64,000 nucleotides of DNA from Brumicola pallidula DSM 14239 = ACAM 615 (GCF_000428905.1 NZ_AUAV01000008.1:202235-266234); one strand, 5' to 3'. Shown: positions 1-9,401, counted from the stretch's first letter. Notes: a model not told the origin generated them from the letters alone. Numbers and translations: made by a program.

Positions 1-823
1 TGGTTTCCAATTCTTGATCCATGCGACTAACAAGGTTAATTAAGCGCTGACGCGCTTTTATATCGCCGCTGACAATGATGCTGTTTGTGCGGTCATCTGC
101 GACCACACGAGGGTCTGATTTACCCACTCCACCGGCTGACTTACCTTGCGATTTATTAATACTTTCAATGATACGCACCATTTCGGTCGCAGACGCATAT
201 TTAAGTTTGATGACCTCTACTTCTTCATCACCAGCGCGGTCAACGCTTTCGATAATTTTTACTAAGCGGTTTACCACCGCCGCGCGTCCAGTTAGCATCA
301 TTACATTTGATGGGTCATGGCTCACCACGTTACCGCCACCGGCTTGGTCATTCAATTGACGAAGAATAGGTGCCAGTTCACGTACGGGCACATTGTATAC
401 TGGAAGCACTCGGGTAATCATTTCATCGCCCTTCAGAAGATCGCCATCGACGACGGGGATATTTGATGTTTTGGCGTCTTTTGAACGGACTATTTTGAGT
501 ATACCACTTGGCATCTCAACAACCGCGAAGTCATATACTTGCAGCACGTTCATGAAAAATTGATAGTATTGTTCTTCCGTCAATAAGTCGTAGCTACGAA
601 CGGTTATTTTACCGCGCACATTAGGGTCGACGATAATCGTCCGTTGCAGGTTTTTACCGACAATATTAATAAACTCAGTAATTTCGGTATTTTTAAAATT
701 CGGACTATATTTCGTTGCGTAAGCATTACCGGCAACGAACAAGGTCGCTGCTATACTTGCAGCAATTGTCGTCATCTTTAAGAATTGACGAATGCTGGTG
801 GTTCTTTGGCTGTCCTGCCTCAT
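1..823 (-). CDS. gspD: GspD, type II secretion secretin (N-terminal part, cut by window edge)
   Basis: About 274 N-terminal residues of the outer-membrane secretin, read on the minus strand from an ATG at 823 and running off the left edge with no stop. A basic start and hydrophobic stretch (about residues 17-36, ending near AYA) form a signal peptide. The N0 domain follows, with the typical segment TEITEFINIVGKNLQRTI and VDPNVRGKITV, then the N1 domain (RVLPVYNVPVRELAPILRQL) and an N2 domain (VEVIKLKYASATEMVRI). These are the periplasmic ring domains that bind GspC and substrates. The gene begins 16 bases after the gspC stop, as in the usual gspC-gspD operon. The C-terminal beta-barrel lies outside the window. 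Confidence 0.95.
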   Translation of the reverse strand, partial: MRQDSQRTTSIRQFLKMTTIAASIAATLFVAGNAYATKYSPNFKNTEITEFINIVGKNLQRTIIVDPNVRGKITVRSYDLLTEEQYYQFFMNVLQVYDFAVVEMPSGILKIVRSKDAKTSNIPVVDGDLLKGDEMITRVLPVYNVPVRELAPILRQLNDQAGGGNVVSHDPSNVMMLTGRAAVVNRLVKIIESVDRAGDEEVEVIKLKYASATEMVRIIESINKSQGKSAGGVGKSDPRVVADDRTNSIIVSGDIKARQRLINLVSRMDQELET

Positions 824-839
824 AATACGACCTTTTTAA

Positions 840-1793
840 TTATTCTTCAGACGACGGAATGTCGATATCAAGTGACAAAGCCTCATCGCCCCTTAGCACT
901 TCCATCTGCAGAAATTGTGCTTCTCTAAGAACGTTTATTGCTTCTAGTGATTGTGCTGGATCAGATAAATCCAATCCATTGATTTGGGTAATAACATCAC
1001 CTGAGCGCAATCCGACATTACTGAAAAATTCAGCTTGTTTGCCGGGTGACACTTGATAGCCAATTAACGCTCCATTCGGTGCATGAGGTTTGATGGCAAT
1101 AAAGTCGGTGAAGCTGGTTGGCGACTGATTAATTTGCTCGCGCATTTCCCTAACGCTAGCGGAAGACTGATCTGGATCACTGTCCGGCATTTGAAATTCA
1201 ACAGGGCCTTGTGGGGTCTCAAATTCTTGCGCCTGTTGAGGGTACCCTTGTTGCCTAATTTGATTTGCTTCATTAAAATCAATGCCGTCTAGCATCAGTG
1301 TTTCGCGAGCCAAGCCGTTTTTGATAATTACGCGGTCAATATACAGTTGGTCTAACGTGGCATTGGTGCCATCAATCTTATCACCCACGCCATAAGTATT
1401 TTGTTTCCCATTGTTTTCTACAACGGCTGCCCCCACTTTTGGGTCAGTACTGGAAACTACGCCAGTCAGTGTGAGGTTTAATTTAGTTTCGGGTGCATCG
1501 GTGATCTCAGCTAACGCAGTGACAATCGGTTTTGCATCAGGGTTGCCAAATAAATTCAATTTAGTCAGTGGCGATATATCCAAACGAGATGCGGATTGGG
1601 CCGTCGAAGTGTTAGAATTGTTGAGCAGCCTCGATTGCGACGATTCAGGCTGCGGGACAAGTCGCCAAGTTAGTTCGGCTGCGAATGCGATAAGATATAG
1701 CGAGAGCAGCACAACAATCAAAAGTATGATTTTGTTTTGGTGCTGACTATACATTCGTAAAGCAGGTTGCAATGATAAATTGGTTACTGTCAT
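840..1793 (-). CDS. gspC: GspC, type II secretion inner-membrane coupling protein
   Basis: Bitopic inner-membrane protein that links the secretin GspD to the inner-membrane platform. A short cytoplasmic head is followed by one membrane helix (ILLIVVLLSLYLIAFAAEL), a Pro/Ser-rich linker, the periplasmic HR domain (LNLTLTGVVSS..VGAAVVE..GKQNTYGVGD) and a C-terminal PDZ domain (GYQVSPGKQAEFFSNVGLRSGDVITQING). I chose the ATG at 1793, which has AGAG just upstream and gives a normal short cytoplasmic head. The frame stays open to an ATG at 1838, which would add 15 residues. It is the first gene of the operon with gspD and is divergent from hslR. Confidence 0.92.
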   Translation of the reverse strand: MTVTNLSLQPALRMYSQHQNKIILLIVVLLSLYLIAFAAELTWRLVPQPESSQSRLLNNSNTSTAQSASRLDISPLTKLNLFGNPDAKPIVTALAEITDAPETKLNLTLTGVVSSTDPKVGAAVVENNGKQNTYGVGDKIDGTNATLDQLYIDRVIIKNGLARETLMLDGIDFNEANQIRQQGYPQQAQEFETPQGPVEFQMPDSDPDQSSASVREMREQINQSPTSFTDFIAIKPHAPNGALIGYQVSPGKQAEFFSNVGLRSGDVITQINGLDLSDPAQSLEAINVLREAQFLQMEVLRGDEALSLDIDIPSSEE

Positions 1794-1926
1794 TTTCTCT
1801 GTAATATTAATATTATGAACTGTAGCTGTGTGCATCATATCTAGTCATAAGGACCTGAACAATAGCTAAGCTCATAAGAGATACAATTTTTTACACTTAA
1901 AAATAACTGGTGATAGCTAAAAGACA

Positions 1927-2379
1927 ATGAAAAAACAAAATAGTGCAAATACAAACAAAAAAAACGCCAGCCAAAATAATATAGCTAAGGCGGATCAAGA
2001 CGCAAAAAATGTGCGAATTGATAAATGGTTATGGGCTGCACGGTTCTGTAAAACACGTGCGATTGCCAGAGAATTAGTGCAATCGGGCAAGGTTCAGTAT
2101 AATAAACAGCGTTGTAAATCCAGCAAGTTGGTTGAGTTGGACGCGACAATTCAAATTCCAGCCGGTTTTGATCAAAAAATAGTAATAGTCAAAGAGGTTA
2201 TCGGGCAACGTAGAAGCGCACAATTGGCGCAATTGCTGTATGAGGAGACAGCAGAGAGTATTGCACTTCGTGAAAAGAATGCAGTGGCCAGAAAATTAAG
2301 CATTTTTCATAGCCCAAGACCAGACGGTCGACCGGATAAGAAGCAGCGTCGACAAATTATTCAATTTAAACATCAGTAG
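1927..2379 (+). CDS. hslR: HslR, heat-shock protein 15 (S4-domain ribosome-rescue protein)
   Basis: 150 residues. An S4 RNA-binding domain covers roughly residues 30-90 (RIDKWLWAARFCKTRAIARELV..GKVQYN), followed by a basic C-terminal tail. The family binds free 50S subunits that carry a stalled nascent chain. The N-terminal 28 residues are Asn/Lys/Ala-rich and look disordered, longer than in E. coli. It lies 26 bases ahead of hslO, the standard hslR-hslO pair. No clear sigma-32 promoter was found upstream. Confidence 0.93.
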   Translation: MKKQNSANTNKKNASQNNIAKADQDAKNVRIDKWLWAARFCKTRAIARELVQSGKVQYNKQRCKSSKLVELDATIQIPAGFDQKIVIVKEVIGQRRSAQLAQLLYEETAESIALREKNAVARKLSIFHSPRPDGRPDKKQRRQIIQFKHQ

Positions 2380-2405
2380 ATAGTTTATGACTTAAGTAGA
2401 GATTT

Positions 2406-3302
2406 ATGACAGTTAAGCAAGACCAGTTAGATAGATTCTTATTTGAAGATCGCAATGTGCGCGGCGAATTAGTCAAATTGTGTGATAGTTATCAGGGTAT
2501 TTTAGACTCTTATCATTATCCCGCTATTATTCAAGATCTTTTGGGTGAGCTAATGGCGGCTGCCTGTTTGTTAACCGCAACACTGAAATTTGAAGGCGAA
2601 GTGTCCCTGCAAATTCAAAGCGAAGGCTTGGTTAAATATGTGGTTATTAATGGCACACATGACCAAAAGTTACGCGGTGTTGCGCGCTGGAACGAACAAT
2701 TTAAGTTGCCCTCTTGTTTTGCCGAGTTATTTAAAAAAGGCTATTTGGCTATTACATTAGCACCTAAAGATGGTGAACGTTATCAGGGTATTGTAGCGCT
2801 GGACAAGCCGACATTGGCCGAATGCTTAGAAGACTATTTTTTGCAATCTGAACAGTTACTAACAAAGGTGAGTTTGTTCACGCAACGTGATGACAACGGC
2901 GCTGTTGCCGGTGGTATGTTGTTGCAAGTGGTTCCTGAAAGTAGTGAAACATCTCAAGCCGGCGAAAACCCTGATTTTGAACATTTAGGTCACATGATGA
3001 ACACGCTAAAAATTGAAGAATTATTTAGCTTGCCAACGGAAGATATTTTGCATCGCTTGTATCACGAAGAAAAAATACGTCTGTTCGACTCTCAGCCGGT
3101 TACTTTTAGTTGTGATTGCTCAAAAGAGCGCAGTGCCATTGCATTACAAAATGTGTCTAAAGCTGATTTGCTTGAGATTGTAGCTGAGGAAGGTGCTGTT
3201 GTGATGAATTGCCAGTTTTGTCATCAAGAATATCGTTTTGATGCGATTGATGTTGAAAATATACATGCCGACAACGTGGTGGTTGACGAACAAAGGCACT
3301 AA
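2406..3302 (+). CDS. hslO: Hsp33 redox-regulated chaperone
   Basis: 298 residues, the usual Hsp33 length. The N-terminal core domain (DQLDRFLFEDRNVRGELVKL; later GGMLLQVVPE) is followed by the C-terminal redox switch with four zinc-binding cysteines in the order CDC and CQFC (about residues 238-272). Oxidation releases zinc and turns the protein into a holdase that protects unfolding proteins from oxidative stress. It is probably co-transcribed with hslR. No strong terminator follows; a weak CTGCA/TGCAG hairpin lies near 3344-3363. Confidence 0.96.
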   Translation: MTVKQDQLDRFLFEDRNVRGELVKLCDSYQGILDSYHYPAIIQDLLGELMAAACLLTATLKFEGEVSLQIQSEGLVKYVVINGTHDQKLRGVARWNEQFKLPSCFAELFKKGYLAITLAPKDGERYQGIVALDKPTLAECLEDYFLQSEQLLTKVSLFTQRDDNGAVAGGMLLQVVPESSETSQAGENPDFEHLGHMMNTLKIEELFSLPTEDILHRLYHEEKIRLFDSQPVTFSCDCSKERSAIALQNVSKADLLEIVAEEGAVVMNCQFCHQEYRFDAIDVENIHADNVVVDEQRH

Positions 3303-3456
3303 TTGCCGGTGGCGTCATATTCAGTTGAATAAATATCGCCCCTGCTGCATTAATTAGGTGCAGATTTTGTGCTTATTTAACTTCATTCACGTAAGTTAAA
3401 ATCATGTCGAAACACAAATAATATTTCAAGTTTTTAAGATGTAAAATATAAATATT

Positions 3457-3487
3457 ATTGTTATATATCAGAGTGGTATATAACAAT
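3457..3487. promoter_or_regulatory. 11-bp inverted repeat in the 400-bp gap after hslO
   Basis: ATTGTTATATA and its exact complement flank a 9-base spacer. It lies in the AT-rich gap 3303-3704, which has no convincing gene. It could be a regulator site or a hairpin ahead of the SnoaL-hydrolase operon. No T-run follows, so a terminator is less likely. Confidence 0.35.
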
Positions 3488-3510
3488 ATTGTTTTGATTT
3501 ACACGGCATT

Positions 3511-3524
3511 GCATTCGAAGTCAA
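3511..3524. promoter_or_regulatory. Possible degenerate operator related to TGACTTCGAAGTCA
   Basis: ATTCGAAGTCA (3513-3523) matches the right part of the perfect palindrome found at 50299-50312. It lies about 180 bases before the first start codon of the accessory operon at 3705. One half-site match could be chance; it matters because the same class of SnoaL gene follows. Confidence 0.3.
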
Positions 3525-3704
3525 AATGTACCATAATTATCCTTGGTTCAATATTGTTAATATAATGATTTAAAAATTCTAGAAGAAGTAAGATGTTAGC
3601 TTAATGATGGGCCGCCTGATTTTACTCAGTCTGAGTTAAAGGATATTTATCAGAACATAAATAGTTGAACTCATTCTTGCAATTAGATAATAGAAGAGAA
3701 AAAC

Positions 3705-3839
3705 ATGAAATGCGAATTTAGTGGCTTTCGAATTCCCTCAATACAATCACTGCCCAAAGAAGACTATGCTAGCAACCACAATGTGGATTGTAATGACAAA
3801 ACCACCCGTCTTTTGAACTCCGAACGGGTGACTTTGTGA
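3705..3839 (+). CDS. 44-codon ORF, possible detached N-terminus of the SnoaL-like gene
   Basis: An ATG at 3705 with a good ribosome site (AGAAGAG, 7-8 bases upstream) opens a 44-residue frame. Its TGA at 3837-3839 overlaps the GTG start of the next gene (GTGA). Paralogues of that gene in this window are 381 and 385 residues. The downstream frame alone gives 320, and with this peptide 364. This suggests a frameshift split the original gene, although a true upstream ORF coupled to translation is also possible. No domain is recognised in the peptide itself. Confidence 0.4.
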   Translation: MKCEFSGFRIPSIQSLPKEDYASNHNVDCNDKTTRLLNSERVTL

Positions 3840-4798
3840 AAGGCTTTAACCCTCGTTTTACAGACTTACCGGACTACATCCTCAAGTGCACTGCTCAGAT
3901 CTGGGAAGGTCGTGATATAGCTGCGCTTGATTGGCACTATGGTGAAAATCTTATGGTAAGAACTCCAGCAGGCATAAACCATGGCAGTGCTGCAGGAAAA
4001 GCAAACACTATGGCAGCGCTCAGTGAGTTTCCAGACCGTCAATTGCTAGGTGAAGATGTGATTTGGTGCGGCGATGACCAGTCAGGTTTTCTATCGTCTC
4101 ATCGGATTGTATCAACGGCAACACACTGCGGCGGTTCCTTCGGCCCAGCAACCGGACGCCCTGTTACTTTTCGTACCATTGCCGACACATTCTGTCTCCA
4201 GAATAGGGTATGGGATGAATGGTTGATACGTGATAATGGGGCGATCGCCACACAATTAGGGCAGACTCCCCAAATAGCAGCCCAAGCTCAGATTGATTCA
4301 GGGGATCTAGCATTACCATTGACACCAAACTCCGACGTTGTTGGACCCTATACCAGTGCCGGCAACGACAATGAATGGGGACAAAAACATGCCGAGATAT
4401 TAAAACAGGTCATGAATGCTGAATTTTCGATTATCGAAAACACCTATGATCGCGCTTGTCATCTGGCTTTACCTTGCGGCGTGGAGGCACATGGTACTTC
4501 TGCTGCTAAAGAATTTTATATTGGTTTACGCAGCGCACTTCCTTCAGCGATCTTTAAAATTGAACACCAAATTGGTCGCCACGACCAAATGCTAAGTCCG
4601 CGCAGTGCAATCCGTTGGTCCTTGACGGGAAAACATGAGGGTTATGGTCGCTATGGAGCGCCAACTGGCGCAGAGGTGCATGTTATGGGAGTCAGCCATG
4701 CTGAATTTGGGCCATGGGGTCTGCGTCGAGAAACAACCTTGATTGATGATATCGCTATCTGGAAACAAATATTGCTGCAAACCAGAGAACAGGGGTGA
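3836..4798 (+). CDS. Two-domain SnoaL/NTF2-like protein (type A), N-terminally short
   Basis: 320 residues from a GTG start. It aligns along its length with the 381- and 385-residue proteins at 46451 and 59930: DYI..T.QIWEGRD, then EFPDRQLLGEDVIW, SSHRI, IADTFC..NRVWDEWLIRDN, and in the second domain AIRWSLTGKHEGYG and VMGVSH. These are two cone-shaped SnoaL-like folds, a class used by ester/polyketide cyclases and other small-molecule enzymes; the reaction is unknown. The paralogues have 45-65 more residues at the N-terminus, so this gene may be frameshifted (see 3705-3839). Its TGA overlaps the GTG of the next gene. Confidence 0.7.
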   Translation: MKGFNPRFTDLPDYILKCTAQIWEGRDIAALDWHYGENLMVRTPAGINHGSAAGKANTMAALSEFPDRQLLGEDVIWCGDDQSGFLSSHRIVSTATHCGGSFGPATGRPVTFRTIADTFCLQNRVWDEWLIRDNGAIATQLGQTPQIAAQAQIDSGDLALPLTPNSDVVGPYTSAGNDNEWGQKHAEILKQVMNAEFSIIENTYDRACHLALPCGVEAHGTSAAKEFYIGLRSALPSAIFKIEHQIGRHDQMLSPRSAIRWSLTGKHEGYGRYGAPTGAEVHVMGVSHAEFGPWGLRRETTLIDDIAIWKQILLQTREQG

Positions 4799-5490
4799 AC
4801 GAGCCACTTCTTCTTCTACCGGGAATGATGTGTGACGCACGATTATTCGCTGCACAGATAAGTGAGTTTTCTGCAGACTATCCTGTAATGATCCCCGCTC
4901 TGACCGGGCAATCAACATTTGCAGCGCTGTCTAAAGATATTCTCGCTCATGCGCCGCCCCGATTTGCGCTTGCGGGTCTGTCGATGGGTGGCATTATCGC
5001 GATGGAAATTGTCCGTCAGGCACCGGAACGCGTTTCGCGCTTAGCTTTAATGGACACCAATCCTTTGGCTGAGCGAGCGACCCGCGCAACGGAGCGTGAC
5101 GCGCAAATAGATCGCGTTCGTAATAATGGCTTGAGATTGGTAATGCGCGACGAGATGTTACCGAACTACTTAGCTGATAGCTCAAAAAATGCACATTTGC
5201 TCAATTTATGTATGGAAATGGCTGAAGCACTGGGCGAGGACGTTTTTACGCAACAATCCAGAGCCCTGCAGCAACGACCAGATCAGTGCGATACCTTGCG
5301 AGGAATCGATATGCCAACGCTAATCCTTTGTGGTGAACAGGATACTGTATGCCCGCTCGAAAGGCATGTGATGATGTGCGATTTGATTCCGGGGGCACGC
5401 CTCGCCGTCATTTCCGGTGCTGGTCATCTGCCAGTATTGGAACAATCCGAATTAACCAACAAAGAAATTAAATTATGGCTGAACACTTAG
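4795..5490 (+). CDS. Alpha/beta-fold hydrolase
   Basis: 231 residues, compact cytosolic alpha/beta hydrolase. The oxyanion segment LLLLPGMMCDARLF is followed by the nucleophile elbow GLSMGG (Ser63), the acid in CGEQDTVCP (Asp183) and the base in GAGHLPVLE (His211). It resembles esterase or carbon-carbon hydrolases of degradative pathways; the substrate is unknown. It starts at a GTG that overlaps the preceding stop (GTGA), so it is translationally coupled in the operon. Its 3' end overlaps a short ATG frame at 5475 that looks like the original start of the next gene. Confidence 0.85.
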   Translation: MNEPLLLLPGMMCDARLFAAQISEFSADYPVMIPALTGQSTFAALSKDILAHAPPRFALAGLSMGGIIAMEIVRQAPERVSRLALMDTNPLAERATRATERDAQIDRVRNNGLRLVMRDEMLPNYLADSSKNAHLLNLCMEMAEALGEDVFTQQSRALQQRPDQCDTLRGIDMPTLILCGEQDTVCPLERHVMMCDLIPGARLAVISGAGHLPVLEQSELTNKEIKLWLNT

Positions 5491-5518
5491 TACCCGATGA
5501 TTTAATGACCCTTCATCA

Positions 5519-6010
5519 GTGATCCGTTCGCGCAGAATGGATTATTTTAGATCGATGGCTGCTGGACCGAGTCCATCGGCGGCTGTTATCCAAGATACGG
5601 ACTATCCCAGTTGTATCGCCGGTTGGTGGGGTGAGGTGAACGTCGCCGTGCATAAAGGTTTAGGCCTCAAAGGTGCCATTACTAATGGCGTAATGCGCGA
5701 TCTTGACGTGATCGATGACGGATTTCCAGTATTGGCAGGATCAATAGGGGTGAGTCATGGTTTCGTTCATGTGCTAGAAATCGGAACAGTCGTTAATATA
5801 TTTGGTCTCACTGTGGCACAAGGTGAATTAATTCATGCCGATCGTCATGGTGCCCTAGTGATCCCCAGTGACGTGATCCCACATCTCAAAGCGGCAATAG
5901 AAACTGTTGTTTTCAACGAAGCTATCGTGCTCGAGCCAGCCCGTCAAAAAGACTTTAATATTGAAAAACTTGAATCGGCTTGGGCTAAGTTTGAAACACA
6001 AAGGACCTGA
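5519..6010 (+). CDS. RraA-like protein, probably missing its N-terminal region
   Basis: 163 residues from a GTG. It matches the RraA / 4-hydroxy-4-methyl-2-oxoglutarate aldolase-like family from the segment AAVIQDTD onward: GWWGEVNVAVHKGLGLKGAI, TNGVMRDLDVIDDGFPVLAG, then GELIHADRHGALVIP. Relatives carry roughly 45-85 residues before this point. An ATG at 5475, overlapping the hydrolase stop, opens MAEHLVPDDLMTLHQ and then hits TGA at 5520. This looks like the family's usual first 15 residues. The simplest reading is an internal deletion with loss of frame, making this a truncated gene or pseudogene. If active it would be a divalent-metal lyase acting on small oxo-acids. Confidence 0.7.
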   Translation: MIRSRRMDYFRSMAAGPSPSAAVIQDTDYPSCIAGWWGEVNVAVHKGLGLKGAITNGVMRDLDVIDDGFPVLAGSIGVSHGFVHVLEIGTVVNIFGLTVAQGELIHADRHGALVIPSDVIPHLKAAIETVVFNEAIVLEPARQKDFNIEKLESAWAKFETQRT

Positions 6011-6014
6011 GGAT

Positions 6015-6980
6015 ATGCACAGCACACGTCCAAAGGTGTTAGTTACTCGTAAACTGCCAACGGTGGTGGAAGATCGTTTGCGTTTAACGTATGCAGTAAC
6101 GCTTAATACGACTGACCAAGCTATGAGCAAAGCAGAGTTGTCAGTCGCGATGTCGAATTTTGATGCTTTGGTGTCAACAGTCAGCGATCCGCTCGATGCA
6201 AGTGTGCTGAAGGTCGGTGAACGTCAAGTTCAACTTATTGCTAACGTTGGCGTTGGCTATAACAACATCGATACTAAAACGGCAGGTGACGAAGGCATTA
6301 CGGTTTCGAATACACCCGATGTTCTGACCGACGCAACAGCAGATATAGCGTTGCTATTGATACTGAGCGTGACACGCCGCGCCTATGCTGCAGAGCGCAA
6401 GTTGCGCGAAGGTCGATGGGAGGGATTTTCGCTTATAGACGGTTTAGGTAGAAGCATGCAGGGCAAAGTTATTGGTATTATCGGTATGGGGCGTATAGGT
6501 CAAGCGACGGCGCGCCGTGCATTATTTGCTTTAGGAATGAAGGTCGTCTTTTATAATCGTTCACCCATTACGAAACTCGATTTCGAGGCAACGCAAGTAG
6601 ATACAATTGATCAAATTATGGCGTCGGCTGATGTAGTGTCGGTGCATGTGCCTGGCAGTAGGTCATCCCCTACGGTGACGGCAAAACATATTGCGCTACT
6701 TAAACCCACAGCTTATTTGATAAACACAGCTCGAGGCGACAGTATTGATCAAGCAGCATTAGTAGCAGCACTGGTCGAAAATCGAATCGCAGGCGCGGGC
6801 CTTGATGTTTACTTGGATGAACCTGTGGTACCTAACGAACTGCGCATTTTAGATAATGTTACGCTTTTGCCACATGTTGGTTCTGCAACCGAAGAAGTTC
6901 GTACCGCGATGGGAATGGTTGCGGCTGACAATTTGGATGCTTTCTTTTCGAACACATCATTGCCCAACAGAGTCGTATAA
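6015..6980 (+). CDS. D-isomer-specific 2-hydroxyacid dehydrogenase (glyoxylate/hydroxypyruvate reductase-like)
   Basis: 321 residues from the ATG at 6015, which has GAGGAT upstream and lies 4 bases after the RraA stop; the frame stays open further upstream but overlaps that gene. The Rossmann motif is GIIGMGRIGQATARR. The catalytic Arg lies in NTARGDSIDQAAL, the Glu in DVYLDEP and the His in LLPHVGSAT. It should reduce a 2-oxo acid or oxidise a D-2-hydroxy acid with NAD(P)H. As the last gene of the operon it fits downstream of an oxo-acid aldolase of RraA type. Confidence 0.9.
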   Translation: MHSTRPKVLVTRKLPTVVEDRLRLTYAVTLNTTDQAMSKAELSVAMSNFDALVSTVSDPLDASVLKVGERQVQLIANVGVGYNNIDTKTAGDEGITVSNTPDVLTDATADIALLLILSVTRRAYAAERKLREGRWEGFSLIDGLGRSMQGKVIGIIGMGRIGQATARRALFALGMKVVFYNRSPITKLDFEATQVDTIDQIMASADVVSVHVPGSRSSPTVTAKHIALLKPTAYLINTARGDSIDQAALVAALVENRIAGAGLDVYLDEPVVPNELRILDNVTLLPHVGSATEEVRTAMGMVAADNLDAFFSNTSLPNRVV

Positions 6981-7192
6981 CCGTTTTTAGAGTGAACTGC
7001 ACTTGTTCTGTAGTAAAACTCGGTAGATATATTTATCTTGTAAAAATAACTTAAAGCGAGTTTCTCATGATGGCGTTGTTGGTATTCTGATGGGCCTTTT
7101 TTTTGTTCTTTTTGTTGCTCTTCTTGTCGTTCTTATCGTTGTTCTTATTTTTATGACAGCGCAAAAGCTTAAGCCAGCAACATAAAAGTGAG

Positions 7193-8488
7193 TTAGCTGC
7201 TATAGGGAAGGCTAAAGCCAGCAGAAAGGCCACCAGACGCGTGATTTGTGAATAGCATTTTACCGCCGTGGCTTTCGACAATGCGTTTGGTTATCGCGAG
7301 GCCGAGTCCTGATCCAACTGAACCGCGTGCTTTGTCGCCCTGTGCGAATGGCGCGAACAGCATGGGAATGTCAGATTCAGGAATGCCTTTGCCATAGTCA
7401 CGTATATTGCAAATCAAGGATTTGGATTGATGATCAACTTTAGTGATAATACAAATGTTCTTGCTACCGTATCGAAAGGCGTTTTCAATCAAATTATCGA
7501 GCACGCGCTTTATGCCAATAACGCGTAATTTTGCATTTGGTAACTGTGTTATTTGTAGTTCAATATTATGTCCAGATTCTAGCAATCGACCTTCAATGAG
7601 TTCTTTTATGAGGCGGTTTAAGTCGACGTTTTCAGATGCTTCTTGTTGGTCTTGCCGCGCATAGTCAATAAATTGGTCGATAATCGCATTCATGTCTTCA
7701 ATATCATGCTCAATACCGTCTTTCACCCAATCCTGATCGTCGGGCAACATTTCACTGGCCAACCGGATCCGAGTTAACGGCGTTCGTAAGTCGTGTGATA
7801 TACCAGCTGTCATCAATACGCGATCGCTTTCTAGTTGATGAATGCCTTGTGACATCTTATTAAAGGCATTGCTTACTGCAACCATTTCACTACTACCTTC
7901 AAGCGGCAACGGGTCGGGGAACTGCCCTTTACCCACTTTACGTGCGGCTTTCTGCAGTGCTTGCAAGGGCCTATTTAATCGCCTTACGAATAACCAACCG
8001 CCAGCAACACTTAAAATACTGATAACAATGAGGTAGATGGTAAGTGGTGAAAAGTCGCTTTCTTCCAATCCTTGCATTGGAATTGAAATCCAAATATTGG
8101 GGTCTTGCGGTGGACGTATCCAAATTAAATAATTAACGCCACCGGTGGTTCTAACATCGGTTTCACCACCAAGACGCTGTGAAATTTCATCAGACATAAA
8201 GCTGTAATAAGTAGCGTCTCGCAATCCAGCATGCATAGCCGTTTCTGTTGTATGAAAGCGCGTGCCAGTGGTCTCCATAAATTCTTCATGCAGGGGATTA
8301 TCTGGGGAATTGAGGCCCTGTAAAAATATCTGTTCAACTTGGGTGGCAACTAAGGCGTTTATTTGCTGGTAGCTGGGGCGAATAAAATAATTGATGACGG
8401 ATATGTAGGTAACGATTTGGTTGATTAGCAATAAACCTGCAATCAACATAACTGTTTGCCCAAAGGTGCTCTTAGGAAGGAATCGCAC
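7193..8488 (-). CDS. envZ: EnvZ-type osmosensor histidine kinase
   Basis: 431 residues. There is a membrane helix near residues 11-33, a periplasmic domain to about 147, a second helix at 148-167, then a HAMP domain and a dimerisation/phosphotransfer helix with His232 in [12 protein letters not shown]. The ATPase domain carries the N box [19 protein letters not shown] and GSGLGLAI. It phosphorylates and dephosphorylates OmpR. It begins 5 bases after the ompR stop. Some 200 bases of low-complexity T/K-codon sequence separate its 3' end from the convergent dehydrogenase gene. Confidence 0.95.
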   Translation of the reverse strand: MRFLPKSTFGQTVMLIAGLLLINQIVTYISVINYFIRPSYQQINALVATQVEQIFLQGLNSPDNPLHEEFMETTGTRFHTTETAMHAGLRDATYYSFMSDEISQRLGGETDVRTTGGVNYLIWIRPPQDPNIWISIPMQGLEESDFSPLTIYLIVISILSVAGGWLFVRRLNRPLQALQKAARKVGKGQFPDPLPLEGSSEMVAVSNAFNKMSQGIHQLESDRVLMTAGISHDLRTPLTRIRLASEMLPDDQDWVKDGIEHDIEDMNAIIDQFIDYARQDQQEASENVDLNRLIKELIEGRLLESGHNIELQITQLPNAKLRVIGIKRVLDNLIENAFRYGSKNICIITKVDHQSKSLICNIRDYGKGIPESDIPMLFAPFAQGDKARGSVGSGLGLAITKRIVESHGGKMLFTNHASGGLSAGFSLPYSS

Positions 8489-8493
8489 GTGGA

Positions 8494-9219
8494 TTAAACG
8501 TCTACTGCACCGTCGGGAACAAATACATAACCTAAGCCCCAGACTGTTTGTATGTAGCGTGGGTTAGTCGGGTCTTCTTCAAGCATTCTGCGCAGTCGAG
8601 ATACTTGTACGTCGATGCTTCTTTCCAATGCGCTGTAATCTCTGCCGCGGGCTAAATTCATTAATTTGTCGCGTGAAAGTGGCTCGCGAGCATGTGTTAC
8701 TAGCGATTTTAAAACGGCAAATTCACCACTTGTGAGTGTCAGCGGTTTACCATTATCTGACATTTCGCGGGTGGCTAAATTGAGTTTGTAACTACCAAAG
8801 CTAACGACTTGCTCGGACTGCGACGGTGCTCCGGGCGCTTCGGTCGTTTTACGCCGCAAAACCGCTTTTGCTCTGGCAAGCAACTCTCTGGGGTTAAACG
8901 GTTTTGGTAGATAGTCATCTGCGCCCATTTCAAGACCGATGATGCGATCTACTTCATCACCTTTTGCAGTTAGCATAATGATCGGGATTTGATTTTCTTG
9001 TTGACGTAAACGTCTGCAAATAGACAAACCGTCTTCATCCGGTAGCATTAGGTCTAGAACCATCAAATGGAAATTTTCGCGTTCTAACAATCTATCCATT
9101 TGTTCACTATTAGCAGCAGTGCGTACTTGGTAGCCTTGCTCAACTAGGTATCTCTCTAATAAAGAGCGTAAACGCATGTCATCATCAACAACTAAAATCT
9201 TCGAGGTTTCCTGACCCAT
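8494..9219 (-). CDS. ompR: OmpR response regulator
   Basis: 241 residues. The receiver domain has the acidic pocket VDDD (residues 11-14), phospho-acceptor Asp56 in [11 protein letters not shown] and Lys106 in LPKPF. A C-terminal winged helix follows ([39 protein letters not shown]). It controls porin and envelope genes with EnvZ. First gene of the ompR-envZ operon. The start matches E. coli OmpR closely ([14 protein letters not shown]). Confidence 0.97.
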   Translation of the reverse strand: MGQETSKILVVDDDMRLRSLLERYLVEQGYQVRTAANSEQMDRLLERENFHLMVLDLMLPDEDGLSICRRLRQQENQIPIIMLTAKGDEVDRIIGLEMGADDYLPKPFNPRELLARAKAVLRRKTTEAPGAPSQSEQVVSFGSYKLNLATREMSDNGKPLTLTSGEFAVLKSLVTHAREPLSRDKLMNLARGRDYSALERSIDVQVSRLRRMLEEDPTNPRYIQTVWGLGYVFVPDGAVDV

Positions 9220-9375
9220 GGCTATTACTCAACTCTTTATTTAATAACCCATACTATATGCCATCAATGACAAAGTCGAAAGAGGCGATAGGGTGATGAT
9301 TGTTACAAATGATTTCAGATATCAATATATACCTGCTTGGTGCAAGCGAAATAATGCAACGACTGAATTTTAATC

Positions 9376-9401
9376 AAAAAAAACCGCCGATAAACGGCGG
9401 T
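9376..9401 (-). terminator. Intrinsic terminator of prkB
   Basis: On the minus strand a 7-bp GC stem (ACCGCCG / CGGCGGT, loop of five) is followed by eight T residues. It lies about 160 bases after the prkB stop. It sits in the gap 9220-9562 between the ompR and prkB units; I see nothing else convincing in that gap. Confidence 0.85.

Noticed and set aside
75..359. 94-codon plus-strand frame
   Set aside because: It lies antisense inside the gspD coding sequence, which has clear family similarity.
7051..7281. 76-codon minus-strand frame with a Lys/Asn-rich tail
   Set aside because: It overlaps the 3' end of envZ in another frame and the tail is low-complexity; no ribosome site or family.
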